This document shows positions 25,251 through 33,452 of a stretch of DNA of 64,000 nt, one piece after another; positions within the stretch are counted from its first letter, which is position 1; each line of letters starts with the position of its first letter. The translations under genes and the position numbers were made by a program. This DNA comes from Sulfuriferula sp. (GTDB lineage Bacteria > Pseudomonadota > Gammaproteobacteria > Burkholderiales > Sulfuriferulaceae). The DNA is taken from NCBI GenBank assembly GCA_031291235.1, contig JARLJL010000015.1:124001-188000 (forward strand), in the 5' to 3' direction. The notes beneath the pieces were generated by a model that did not search any database, was not told where the DNA came from, and saw only the letters and a program-made list of their open reading frames with translations.

Positions 25251-25294
25251 TCGCGAACGCGCTAGTCGTTTTCGTTGAAACGACGCGATTTTTT
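25251..25294 (+). terminator. Plus-strand hairpin with T6, no plus-strand gene before it
   Basis: GTCGTTT (25265-25271) pairs with AAACGAC (25278-25284). An outer pair TCGCG (25251-25255)/CGCGA (25284-25288) extends the stem, with TTTTTT at 25289-25294. The shape is that of a rho-independent terminator for plus-strand RNA, yet the nearest upstream plus gene ends at 24331 behind its own hairpin. Confidence 0.6.
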
Positions 25295-25338
25295 ATCTTC
25301 TCCCTTACTGCATAACAAGTACCCCAGCAGGTAAAAAT

Positions 25339-25938
25339 TCACTTTTCCCCGGCTGCTACTCGTGCTGCTTCACGTCGTGCTTCTTTTGCTGCTTCAAGTG
25401 CTGCGGCTCTTGCCAGTGCGGCTTCGCGTTCTTGCTTCTCTTTGTAGATCTCAGCGAATCCGTTCATCGGCATCAAGTACAGCATCATCAACGCGACGAT
25501 GGTTGCCCAGCGGTTGTCGGTGAGAATGTCCTTCACATCCTCGATGCTCGGCATATCGTTCAGATACTCCTCGCCCGCCATCACGAGCGACGGATCTTTG
25601 TTCGTATCGGGTTTCTTCACAAAGCCGATCCCTTCAGCCAAGTTCTCTACCAGTTCCGGATAACGCTCAGCGGTCTGGCCAAACTTGGAGTAGAACTGAA
25701 ACGAGATCAGCATGATGAAGTCGCGCTTGGCCGGATCATTGAAGACCAGATCGAGCAGACGCTTAGTCCCGGCGAGTTTCCCCGAGAAGAGCGTCGTCGG
25801 CACTTCCTTCTTTTGCATGGTGTAGATGTAGTTCAGCAGCATTTCAATGTTGCCTGCTGCTTGCCCATCAAACGCCATCATGACTGCGTCGTTGAACATC
25901 TCACCGACTTCAACCATTTCTTGTGCGGACAGACCCAT
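25339..25938 (-). CDS. Conserved helical phage protein, 199 aa
   Basis: A largely helical protein with a hydrophobic segment near residues 148-163 (ATIVALMMLYLMPMNGFAEI) and a C-terminal Ala/Arg/Glu-rich charged helix (about 165-199) suggesting a coiled coil. Its ATG directly abuts the TAA of the upstream beta-C-like gene (TAAATG), so translation is very likely coupled. Whether it works with that subunit is unknown. Confidence 0.72.
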   Translation of the reverse strand: MGLSAQEMVEVGEMFNDAVMMAFDGQAAGNIEMLLNYIYTMQKKEVPTTLFSGKLAGTKRLLDLVFNDPAKRDFIMLISFQFYSKFGQTAERYPELVENLAEGIGFVKKPDTNKDPSLVMAGEEYLNDMPSIEDVKDILTDNRWATIVALMMLYLMPMNGFAEIYKEKQEREAALARAAALEAAKEARREAARVAAGEK

Positions 25939-26613
25939 TTACTTGGCCTCTAGTGTGTTCCCCAGATGCATGGACGTGAGAATGATCCCGAGGGTTCGAG
26001 TCGACTCTACCCCGCCCGCATACGGTTCGATTTCAGCTTGACTGACCGTGCCAGTCTTACTGATCATTGCATTCATTGCGTAGAAACCTTTCAGGTCTCC
26101 GCCGCGCCATTTGAGCATCTCGATCGTACAGTGATCCAAGCCCAGGGCTGTCATCACCTGAAGTTCCGGATGAGAGAGCTTACTGCCCTTGGACTTGCCT
26201 GTCGGCTGACCCGTCAGATCGTCGACCGATTTGTTGTCTTCCGGAATCGAGATCTTCTTGATCAAGTGCTGTGCCTGTCGACGAATCGGTAGGTCGTACA
26301 CGAGATACGTTTTCGGGGTCAGGTAATACGAACCATTCGGCCCCATCATCCACAGCTTCTGGAAGAACTGATGGCCCCACTTCGCTGCTACCCTGAAGTT
26401 ACGGGGCACATCAATTTTCACCTTGCCGAAGTTCGGCACGACCACGCTAATCCGATTGGTCTTGTTCTCCAAGCCCTTGACCCAGTCGTCAAACTGAGCG
26501 TCAGTCATGTCCTTGATGCGAGCCTGATAAAGGTCGCCGTTCTCTGAGCCAGGAAGCAAATCTTCCAAGCCTTCGAGCAAGGTGCTGACTGCTGCCTTGC
26601 GATTTCCCGCCAT
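25939..26613 (-). CDS. Candidate RNA polymerase beta C-terminal fragment (possibly phiKZ gp149-like)
   Basis: A 224-residue protein whose second half resembles the extreme C-terminus of bacterial beta. VYDLPIRRQAQHLIKKI, then DDLTGQPTGKSKGSKL and HPELQVMTALGLDHCTIEML, parallel the beta order [46 protein letters not shown]. The 1481-aa beta-like protein ends before this region, so this polypeptide could complete it. The family is known to carry beta in two or more pieces. The match is by pattern only; glycine-rich beta residues are partly missing. It is coupled to the downstream 199-aa gene and starts behind GAGGAG. Confidence 0.5.
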   Translation of the reverse strand: MAGNRKAAVSTLLEGLEDLLPGSENGDLYQARIKDMTDAQFDDWVKGLENKTNRISVVVPNFGKVKIDVPRNFRVAAKWGHQFFQKLWMMGPNGSYYLTPKTYLVYDLPIRRQAQHLIKKISIPEDNKSVDDLTGQPTGKSKGSKLSHPELQVMTALGLDHCTIEMLKWRGGDLKGFYAMNAMISKTGTVSQAEIEPYAGGVESTRTLGIILTSMHLGNTLEAK

Positions 26614-26678
26614 TGTCTATGCTCCTCGAAGGGATATACATTGTCATACGATTGACGCAACGACGGGAAGACGCAAAG

Positions 26679-27113
26679 TTACGCTTCAGCAGCGGCGGGT
26701 GCTTGCGGGGCTTCGACCTTCGGGATGATCGGCAGCGAGTACTTCAGCAGGACCGGGATCACGCCTTCCTTGAACGACTTGAGCCAGACGTCTTGCTTGC
26801 CTTGCGGGAGCAGACAGTAGCGCGCACGCATCTGTTCCTGCTTGTACTCACCGGCCACTTCAGGCGGGAAGGCCTTGGCCGGATCAAAGCCGCCGAGTAC
26901 CAGTTCCCACTGACGGTTGACCAAGAAGCGTTGGCGATCGAAATCGATGTCCTTGTTCCACGCATGCGGATGCAGACGATGATAGCGACCGTCCAGTGCG
27001 CAAGCAATCCAGAACTCCGGATACGGGTGACCCACTTCCTTCAGGGCTTCGATGATGGCGTCGACCAACGGCAAGTCTGCGGGATTCGGTGCTTCTGCGA
27101 GCGGGATACTCAT
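26679..27113 (-). CDS. Uncharacterised phage protein, 144 aa
   Basis: A compact soluble protein with many aromatic residues (YPEFWIACALDGRYHRLHPH) and a Pro/Ala-rich tail (KVEAPQAPAAAEA). The ATG follows AGAGG. It lies between the small membrane-protein gene and the beta-C-like gene on the same strand. No motif is recognised. Confidence 0.68.
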   Translation of the reverse strand: MSIPLAEAPNPADLPLVDAIIEALKEVGHPYPEFWIACALDGRYHRLHPHAWNKDIDFDRQRFLVNRQWELVLGGFDPAKAFPPEVAGEYKQEQMRARYCLLPQGKQDVWLKSFKEGVIPVLLKYSLPIIPKVEAPQAPAAAEA

Positions 27114-27142
27114 GATGACCTCTAAACAAAATAAAAAGAGAA

Positions 27143-27165
27143 GGGAGGAGCGTCAAGCCCCTCCC
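27143..27165 (-). terminator. Rho-independent terminator after the small membrane gene
   Basis: GGGAGG (27143-27148) pairs with CCTCCC (27160-27165). On the minus strand it is followed by TTCTCTTTTTATTTTG. Confidence 0.75.
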
Positions 27166-27177
27166 ATAACAAACGTG

Positions 27178-27348
27178 TTACGCAGTACGCTGCCAAGGAT
27201 ACTTGGCGAACGTGTAGTACAACGCCATGCCAGTGCCAAACAGGAACAGAACCATCAACAGCCCCGCGATGGCCCCATCTGTCTTAGCGAAAACCCAGGT
27301 CTCATGCCCCAGTGCGTAGGTTGCTAGGGCAAAGATAAACCGCTTCAT
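27178..27348 (-). CDS. Small single-span membrane protein, 56 aa
   Basis: A short gene whose translation begins MKRFIFALATYALG and contains one strongly hydrophobic stretch of about 22 residues (GLLMVLFLFGTGMALYY), ending TFAKYPWQRTA. Its ATG overlaps the TGA of the RecA-fold ATPase gene as ATGA, a classical coupling arrangement, and a terminator follows its stop. It could be a holin-like or membrane-docking peptide; the sequence alone does not decide. Confidence 0.65.
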   Translation of the reverse strand: MKRFIFALATYALGHETWVFAKTDGAIAGLLMVLFLFGTGMALYYTFAKYPWQRTA

Positions 27349-28814
27349 TTTTGGTATTCCTTCTTCAAGGTCTTGTTGTCGCTCTCCAACCAGAACGGGT
27401 GGTATTCGCCCTTCGCCATCAGGAGCAGATCCATCGACGACAGGAACGGCTTGCTGTGCGCAGGACTGTCGTTGTCAATCGTCCACCATTCACGAGTGTT
27501 GAGCAACGTGTTCCACTCGTAGCCGCGTTCCTTCACCTTGGCGAACAGTTCAGCCGGCGTGACGATGTACTGATCCATGTTGGACCAGAGTTGTTGCATC
27601 TGGCAGATTTCGCTGCTGATGTTCAACGCCCGACGCAGGATCGGATCGTTATCCAACTTGCCACGCACCGTCGTACGGCCCAACTTCACTTCCGGCAACA
27701 GGTCGAGGTAGTAGTTGATGTTGTTACCACCAATACCCCACTTCTTGCTGTCGCTTTCCTTCACGCTACGAATGTAGTGGAATTCAGTGAGGGAAGGCAG
27801 CACGCCTTCACGTTGCGAGACCAGTACCGTCTGGCCCAACCCGGTGAGACCAGACTTGCCGCGCAGGTTACGCACCACGAGTTCGTTCAGATCCGGATCG
27901 AACTTCATCTTGTCGTCCGAATCACGCGGGTAGAGCGGGCCGTCCTTGCTACCTTCTTCTTGCAAGACCTTGGCACCGTGACACCACCACGTGTTGTTCG
28001 TGAGGTAGGTGAACTTGCCGGTAGCGCCCTTGATTTGCAAGTTGTTAGCCAAGTGCTGCAACTGCTTGGGCGACGGATTGTACGGGTCCATTTCAATCTT
28101 CTGACCCATGTGTGCCGTCAGACCCATGTAGTGCATCGCACCTGCGCATAGTGGCGGCACTTCCATCAGGAAGCGAGCCTTGTCCTGGCCCTGCTTCATG
28201 TAGATCGTGTTGGCCTTCGCGTCGCCGAGCTTGTGGTCATCGGCCATCTTCTGGACGTTCGAACCGACAAACTCCGAGAACGAATCGACGATCCCGAAAG
28301 TCGGCACCGGCATCATCATGAGGCTGACACCATCGCGATCCAAGAACGGCGTTTGCACCAAGATGCTGTTGGCGTTTTTCTTCTTATTCATGAGCCAGTC
28401 TTTCAGCAGATCGTACCACTCGTCTGCCAAGTGCATGCTCTTGTCGGTGACCGTCCACTTGCCCAGATCGATCAGGTCGTCAGCCCAGCCCATTTCGCGA
28501 ATGAATTCCGCCATGAGGACTTTAAGACGCGAAATGTGCACGTTGATCTCGGTGTCGTACATGTTGCCAGTCGAGCGCATGTCGAGCACCATGATACGGA
28601 TCATTGCGCGGAAGATCATAAAGAGCATCAGCGTCGACTTGAACTGGTTGCCCAGTCCAACTACCCCAGTCACGCTGGCCAAACCACCATTCAGAATGTG
28701 TTCCCCGTGTCGCCCCGCGACGAAGGAACCGGTTGGGATATCAAATCCGCCGCCGACGTTAATCATCGGCTTGGTATAGGGACTTTGGGTAAAGGCAGGA
28801 GTAAACAGGTCCAT
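27345..28814 (-). CDS. RecA-fold ATPase, possible UvsX/RecA-like recombinase
   Basis: The N-terminal region reads ASVTGVVGLGNQFKSTLMLF, a P-loop in a RecA/DnaB-like setting (residues 46-65), followed by IRIMVLDMRSTGN where RecA proteins bind and hydrolyse ATP. The P-loop is atypical: G53-L-G-N-Q-F58-K59-S60-T61 has Phe where GxxxxGK[ST] has Gly. The length (489 aa) and the nearby SbcC-like gene fit a recombination or replication ATPase; a phiKZ recombinase-type protein is the nearest candidate I can name. It could instead be a DnaB-like helicase or a non-catalytic homologue. Its start at 28814 lacks a clear ribosome site. Confidence 0.6.
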   Translation of the reverse strand: MDLFTPAFTQSPYTKPMINVGGGFDIPTGSFVAGRHGEHILNGGLASVTGVVGLGNQFKSTLMLFMIFRAMIRIMVLDMRSTGNMYDTEINVHISRLKVLMAEFIREMGWADDLIDLGKWTVTDKSMHLADEWYDLLKDWLMNKKKNANSILVQTPFLDRDGVSLMMMPVPTFGIVDSFSEFVGSNVQKMADDHKLGDAKANTIYMKQGQDKARFLMEVPPLCAGAMHYMGLTAHMGQKIEMDPYNPSPKQLQHLANNLQIKGATGKFTYLTNNTWWCHGAKVLQEEGSKDGPLYPRDSDDKMKFDPDLNELVVRNLRGKSGLTGLGQTVLVSQREGVLPSLTEFHYIRSVKESDSKKWGIGGNNINYYLDLLPEVKLGRTTVRGKLDNDPILRRALNISSEICQMQQLWSNMDQYIVTPAELFAKVKERGYEWNTLLNTREWWTIDNDSPAHSKPFLSSMDLLLMAKGEYHPFWLESDNKTLKKEYQK

Positions 28815-28925
28815 GAATTCGTTATCCGGTAGTTGAACTAAAGCTTTTTCTCAAAGGATGCGTCCTGCCCGTACATTTTTATGCAGGAATCACTTACAGT
28901 TTTTTCACAGTGGAAAATAGACATT
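28815..28925. promoter_or_regulatory. Divergent spacer with hairpin and TATGC
   Basis: The plus strand has TCCTGC...GCAGGA as a short inverted repeat, with TATGC at 28880-28884, 42 bases before the chosen start at 28926. An in-frame ATG inside this TATGC is unlikely to be the start if it is a promoter core. Confidence 0.4.
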
Positions 28926-29750
28926 ATGGATTTCAATCTGAAACAGCAGCGTGAGGTTGTCGCGCTGGAAGCCTACGGCTCGTCGGACCTCGTCGGGTTG
29001 GTCCGTCGAGTTTTCCCTACGATCCAGAATGGTCTGGCTGCATTCAAGGATCAGTTTGGTCAAGCACCGGCCATCAGCATCACTGGCGACCAGAAAGCGT
29101 TCCTGCGCGATACGATCGCCAAGCGTACCTACAACACGCTTGAACCACTCTCTGCATATGTACCAGAGGGTCTGAAGGTCTCGTTCATGGAGTACGCAAC
29201 GACCCTGTTTCCGGCGGTTGAACACGCTATGGGTAGCGTCTCGGTGATCAATACCTTTGCGACCTTTCTGGCGACGCTGGTGTCGAATAAGTCGTCGACG
29301 CTGGAAACGGCTTCGATGAAGCGCATCTATACCGACCTCGCCAAGCGTCGTACCGAACTAGCCCAGAACGTGGCGAAGTGTTTCAACAACACCACCAAGA
29401 CGGACGTGCACGTCGAGGACGTCATCAAGCGCAATTCGGAATGGGCCACCGTCTTCGAAACTGTGGAAGCCCTGTCGAAGGACATCAACCGGATCGAGCG
29501 CTCGTTACTCCAGAAGAAGGTCGCCGAGTGTAACGACCTGCTGGACCGGATCGGTCGCCTGATTGGTGAAGGTCACTTCGAGAAGGTCTCGCCAGAAGTC
29601 ATCATGGACCTCTCCGATGGTGCCTTCCAGGTCGCCGCTGAACTGGAGTTCTACTCCGTGATCTACTACCGTGTGCAAGCCTTCACGGTGGCAGTGAGTC
29701 GGACGATGGAACACGTGGAGAAGTCCACCAAGGAAAAGACGCCTGCCTAA
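28926..29750 (+). CDS. Conserved helical phage protein, 274 aa
   Basis: I start it at 28926 (MDFNLKQQREVVALEAYG) rather than 28881, because the upstream stretch carries a hairpin and TATGC and the shorter product begins with family-like sequence. The protein is almost entirely helical and charged, without a membrane segment or catalytic motif. It is a single plus-strand gene between two minus-strand genes. A virion or assembly role is possible but unproven. Confidence 0.7.
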   Translation: MDFNLKQQREVVALEAYGSSDLVGLVRRVFPTIQNGLAAFKDQFGQAPAISITGDQKAFLRDTIAKRTYNTLEPLSAYVPEGLKVSFMEYATTLFPAVEHAMGSVSVINTFATFLATLVSNKSSTLETASMKRIYTDLAKRRTELAQNVAKCFNNTTKTDVHVEDVIKRNSEWATVFETVEALSKDINRIERSLLQKKVAECNDLLDRIGRLIGEGHFEKVSPEVIMDLSDGAFQVAAELEFYSVIYYRVQAFTVAVSRTMEHVEKSTKEKTPA

Positions 29751-29754
29751 TTGA

Positions 29755-29793
29755 GGGCATATTGAGCCGGGGATTGCTCCCCGGCCTTATGCC
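29755..29793. terminator. Two-layer bidirectional terminator
   Basis: GCCGGGG (29766-29772) pairs with CCCCGGC (29779-29785), flanked by GGGCATA (29755-29761) and TATGCC (29788-29793). The inner hairpin is identical to the one at 34457-34476. Confidence 0.87.
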
Positions 29794-29802
29794 GCCGATT
29801 AC

Positions 29803-30810
29803 TTACAGCTGCTGCGTTGCCCAGACGTTCTTGAAGTGATCCGACAGTTCAAGCAGGACTGCCTTCAGGAATTCGTTTTCCAGATGGGTGATCGGGTACT
29901 TGCGTTCCGCGATGTCGCCCTTCGAGATGACTTGCATGCCGTTCTGACGCGAAGCTACGTCGTCGCTGTTCACCAGACCGAAGTCGATCACGACCGTCAG
30001 GTTTTCCGTGTGGGCCAGATACTGATAGGCCGACGTCTTGGCGTTGGTGTAGAACCCTTCCGGCCAGCCTTTCAGACGCGAGTACGGCATCGCGCCGATG
30101 TCTTCAGCGTACAGGTTGACATCGGGGATCGCTTTCTTCACGCCCTTGCCAGCCGGGAACACGACGTTCGAGAACCACGTTTCCAGCACGCCCTGATTGC
30201 CGATGGCGAGACGCACCAAACCGTTGGCAACTTCTTCGACTTGACGACGCGCAATCGTATCTGCCGATTCCGGATTGTGCGCCACCGGTGCCACAATCGA
30301 TTGGAGGGCCGCTACGACGTCCTGGTCGGCTTGCGTAGCCACCGGCGCACGTGCACCACCCTTCAGCGTCGGACCGTCTGTAGCAGGCGCTGCTGCCTCC
30401 GTGGGTTTGCGACGCATACCGGGTGCGCCGTGAGCCAGTTCAGCGGCCAGATCATGCAGCGCTTGACGCGACGGGCTGGGTTCGGTCGGTTGACGCACAG
30501 CGACCGCCGGCGTAGCGAGCAGTTCTTTTGCGGTGACGCGAGTCGGGCCACCAGCGATCTGACTGACGGCTGCTGCACCTGCCGGTGGTTGAGCTTGGGT
30601 GAGTGCCATCGTGGCGCTACGCAGACTGGTCAGGAATCCTTGCATCTGGGTCCAGCCTTCCTGATACAGTGCACGCAGATTCGCCACGTGCGGTTCGTTC
30701 TCGTTGATCCGGCCAGACTGGATAGCCGTGAGCGTCGCGACCACGATGCGCTGAACGTCGGTCAGTTGGCTGTTGACTTCATTAAGCGATGTTGTCAAAG
30801 ACTTCTGCAT
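29803..30810 (-). CDS. Two-domain phage protein, 335 aa
   Basis: Residues 1-75 look helical, 76-165 are Ala/Pro/Thr-rich linker, and ~165-335 form a globular part (NPESADTIARRQVEEVANGL... to DHFKNVWATQQL). The ATG follows AGGAGCAG. It lies between the SbcC-like gene and a shared terminator. No enzymatic signature is seen; the linker architecture suits an adaptor or virion protein. Confidence 0.72.
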   Translation of the reverse strand: MQKSLTTSLNEVNSQLTDVQRIVVATLTAIQSGRINENEPHVANLRALYQEGWTQMQGFLTSLRSATMALTQAQPPAGAAAVSQIAGGPTRVTAKELLATPAVAVRQPTEPSPSRQALHDLAAELAHGAPGMRRKPTEAAAPATDGPTLKGGARAPVATQADQDVVAALQSIVAPVAHNPESADTIARRQVEEVANGLVRLAIGNQGVLETWFSNVVFPAGKGVKKAIPDVNLYAEDIGAMPYSRLKGWPEGFYTNAKTSAYQYLAHTENLTVVIDFGLVNSDDVASRQNGMQVISKGDIAERKYPITHLENEFLKAVLLELSDHFKNVWATQQL

Positions 30811-30844
30811 TACTGCTCCTAGAGTAAAGGGATGGGGAGGTACT

Positions 30845-33385
30845 TCAATGAATGGTTACGTGCTGGTTATATAGATCCGGCACCACGATATTTTTAGCGT
30901 CAAGAACACAAGTCTCCACGTTAGCAAACGCACCGTAAGCGGCATGGTAGTGAGAGATCATGAACAGTTGCGAGAACTGTGTCGTATCCATCAGCGTCTT
31001 GATCATCTCGACTGCGTTGGTCTGGTGTGCCTTATCAAAGCTGGCACCGAACTCATCCAGAATCAAGGACGAATGCGACAGACCCAGATACCGCATCGCG
31101 ACAATTTTGAACGCCAGATCGATGATCTCACGCTGACCGAGTGAACCCTCTTCCACATCGTCCACGGTAGGCTTGTCACCCAGCACGATCAAAGGGAACT
31201 TGTAGTCCAACTCGACTCGACCATCTCCGCCCATCGCACACTCTTTCACGACCAACGGATAGCTCCACACCTTCTTGATGATCTGGTTGATCTGACGGGT
31301 GTATGTCTTGATGAAACCCATCAGTCCTTCTGCAATCAGACCGTCCTTCGGTGAAAGCGTGTCGACCAACACTTCCAGTGCTTTCTTATCCAGCAGAGCA
31401 CGATCAATCGACTTCTGCAAATCATCGACCCGAATCTGCTGCTGCTTGACTTCGTTAAGCGTTTCTTCCTTACGGTTGAGTTGAGACTGCAACTGACGGA
31501 TACAGTGGTGTACCGTTTCCATCCACATCGTGTCGACCATCTCACCGGTGACTTGAGTCAGATCGCTTTTCAGCTTCTCGATCTTCTTACCCAAGTCCAG
31601 TGCTTCCACGATCTCCCGACGATACTGCGCATATTCGCTATACTTCAACTTCAAGCGTGCCAGATGTGCCGTCATGCCTTCGACCTGCAAACTGATCTCT
31701 TCGAGCTTCAGCTGCGTTTCAGCCAAAGAGACATCGCCGACCAAGGCTTTCTGCTTCATCAACTCCTTGATGTCGTCGATCTGTTTGCTCATGCCGTTCG
31801 CATGGGCCATCACCATCATGTCCTGACGGAAATGCGCCAAGACAGTCAGGATCATTCGGGGAGCACTGACTGGGAGGTCTTTCTCCGAAAGATAGTCCCA
31901 AAGCGGCTTGAGGGCGGGGTAACCAGAAACACAACCTGTGTATTGTCGATAGAGCGCGGCGTAGGCGTCGAACTCGGCGAGCTTTTCTTCATGCTTGGTA
32001 ATACTGGCAGTGACTTCGCTATGGAGCTTAGTGCCTTTCTCAATCTGTTCGCGAACACTTCGAAGGCCTGCATCGGTAAAGCCTGGTGTGAAGCGATGTC
32101 CGCACTTGGGGCAATCAACCTTGCCATCGGAAAGATGTTTCTCCATGTGCGCTGCTTGAGCTTCGAGTTTGTCAAGGCGGCTTTTATATCCGAAGGCAGT
32201 TTCTCGATGCTTAGTGAGTTCAGCCTGGAGAGCCTGCCGTGTAGCTTGGCTAAAGCGCTTATCTTCATTTTCAGGAATCTCCGAGAAGATCTGGAACAGC
32301 AGATCGTGACATGAATCAAACGCAATGAGGGCTACCTGCGGGTCCGCAATGTCGAGTCTCAACTTCAACCCTTCTAGCGTATCCATGCGCTGCCCAACCA
32401 GAATCTGAAGGTTCGTGGCCAAAGTGGTCAAGCCTTCTTGTCCAGTCTTTTTAAGGACTGTTAAATTCTGTTGAAGCTTACCGTGATCTTTCACGGCCTG
32501 ATTAATCAGCGCTTCTTCCGCAGCAATGCGTTCCTTGATGTTGACCATGTGAGCGTCGATCTGCTCGACCGATTTGAACTGGGGCTTCTCCAGTTCGTAC
32601 CAGTCGTTACGACGCGGCTCTTCATTACCGTAAGCCGTCAGTGGGGCATGAAGACGCATACGCAGCAAACGCGTACTCATCTCGTTTAACATCGCCATGC
32701 CTTTTTGCTGTCGATCTTCCAGCGTCTGTACCGAATGCTCAATTGGTTTACGAATCGCAATCAGATCGCTCAACTCATGGTGAATCTCCTCGACTTCCTT
32801 CTTGAGGCGCACTTGTTCTTCTGGTGTGATGATCTTACTGGTCTCAATCGTCAGACGTCCCTGATCTCGCCGGACATCCCGATCAGCATCACGCAAACGC
32901 TCACGCAGCTGGTTGTAGACATTGAGCGCATAATCGAAGTCGGTATCGGCCAGCAGGGTCAACCACTCACGACGCTCCATCGGACGCATCGCGGTGAACT
33001 TGCGCTTACCCATCAGCAGTTCACGCACCTTCTTGTTGATGCGGAACTCACTCCAGCATAGTTCGAGTTGGGAAGTGACCAACCCTTCCTTGTTCATCTC
33101 GATGCCATTCTTGATGAAACTGTGCGTACCGGCTTTCGTGTGGAATTCGTTTTTTAGGACGTAAATGTCGCCCCGGTTAAAGATGCGAAGCGTCTTGCTA
33201 CCCCCTTTGTGGAAGTCGTTACCATCCGGAGGAAGCGGTGAAAGTTCATGGACCAGCGATGACTTGCCACACCCATTCGTTCCCAAGATCAGCTGAATCT
33301 TCTGAGACAGAGTCATTCTGAAGGTTCCAGCTTGATCATACATCAGGCGTTTATAGCCGATGAGTTCAATGTCGTCAATGCGCAT
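30845..33385 (-). CDS. SbcC/Rad50-type recombination ATPase (T4 gp46-like)
   Basis: An SMC-family ATPase that would partner an Mre11/SbcD-like nuclease (not seen in this window) in processing DNA ends for recombination-dependent replication. The Walker A motif is GTNGCGKSS (35-43). Two long coiled coils flank a zinc-hook CPKC (C425 and C428). Near the C-terminus are the ABC signature EGSLGQRE (746-753) and Walker B SSLILDE (772-778). All catalytic pieces are present in the right order, and 846 aa is a normal length for phage forms. Its start overlaps nothing; the neighbour on the plus strand diverges 67 bases away. Confidence 0.92.
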   Translation of the reverse strand: MRIDDIELIGYKRLMYDQAGTFRMTLSQKIQLILGTNGCGKSSLVHELSPLPPDGNDFHKGGSKTLRIFNRGDIYVLKNEFHTKAGTHSFIKNGIEMNKEGLVTSQLELCWSEFRINKKVRELLMGKRKFTAMRPMERREWLTLLADTDFDYALNVYNQLRERLRDADRDVRRDQGRLTIETSKIITPEEQVRLKKEVEEIHHELSDLIAIRKPIEHSVQTLEDRQQKGMAMLNEMSTRLLRMRLHAPLTAYGNEEPRRNDWYELEKPQFKSVEQIDAHMVNIKERIAAEEALINQAVKDHGKLQQNLTVLKKTGQEGLTTLATNLQILVGQRMDTLEGLKLRLDIADPQVALIAFDSCHDLLFQIFSEIPENEDKRFSQATRQALQAELTKHRETAFGYKSRLDKLEAQAAHMEKHLSDGKVDCPKCGHRFTPGFTDAGLRSVREQIEKGTKLHSEVTASITKHEEKLAEFDAYAALYRQYTGCVSGYPALKPLWDYLSEKDLPVSAPRMILTVLAHFRQDMMVMAHANGMSKQIDDIKELMKQKALVGDVSLAETQLKLEEISLQVEGMTAHLARLKLKYSEYAQYRREIVEALDLGKKIEKLKSDLTQVTGEMVDTMWMETVHHCIRQLQSQLNRKEETLNEVKQQQIRVDDLQKSIDRALLDKKALEVLVDTLSPKDGLIAEGLMGFIKTYTRQINQIIKKVWSYPLVVKECAMGGDGRVELDYKFPLIVLGDKPTVDDVEEGSLGQREIIDLAFKIVAMRYLGLSHSSLILDEFGASFDKAHQTNAVEMIKTLMDTTQFSQLFMISHYHAAYGAFANVETCVLDAKNIVVPDLYNQHVTIH

Positions 33386-33452
33386 GATTTATTCTCTGTG
33401 CGTTGTTCTCAAACGATATTCCCGTCCACTGAATTTTGATTTCACGAATACC

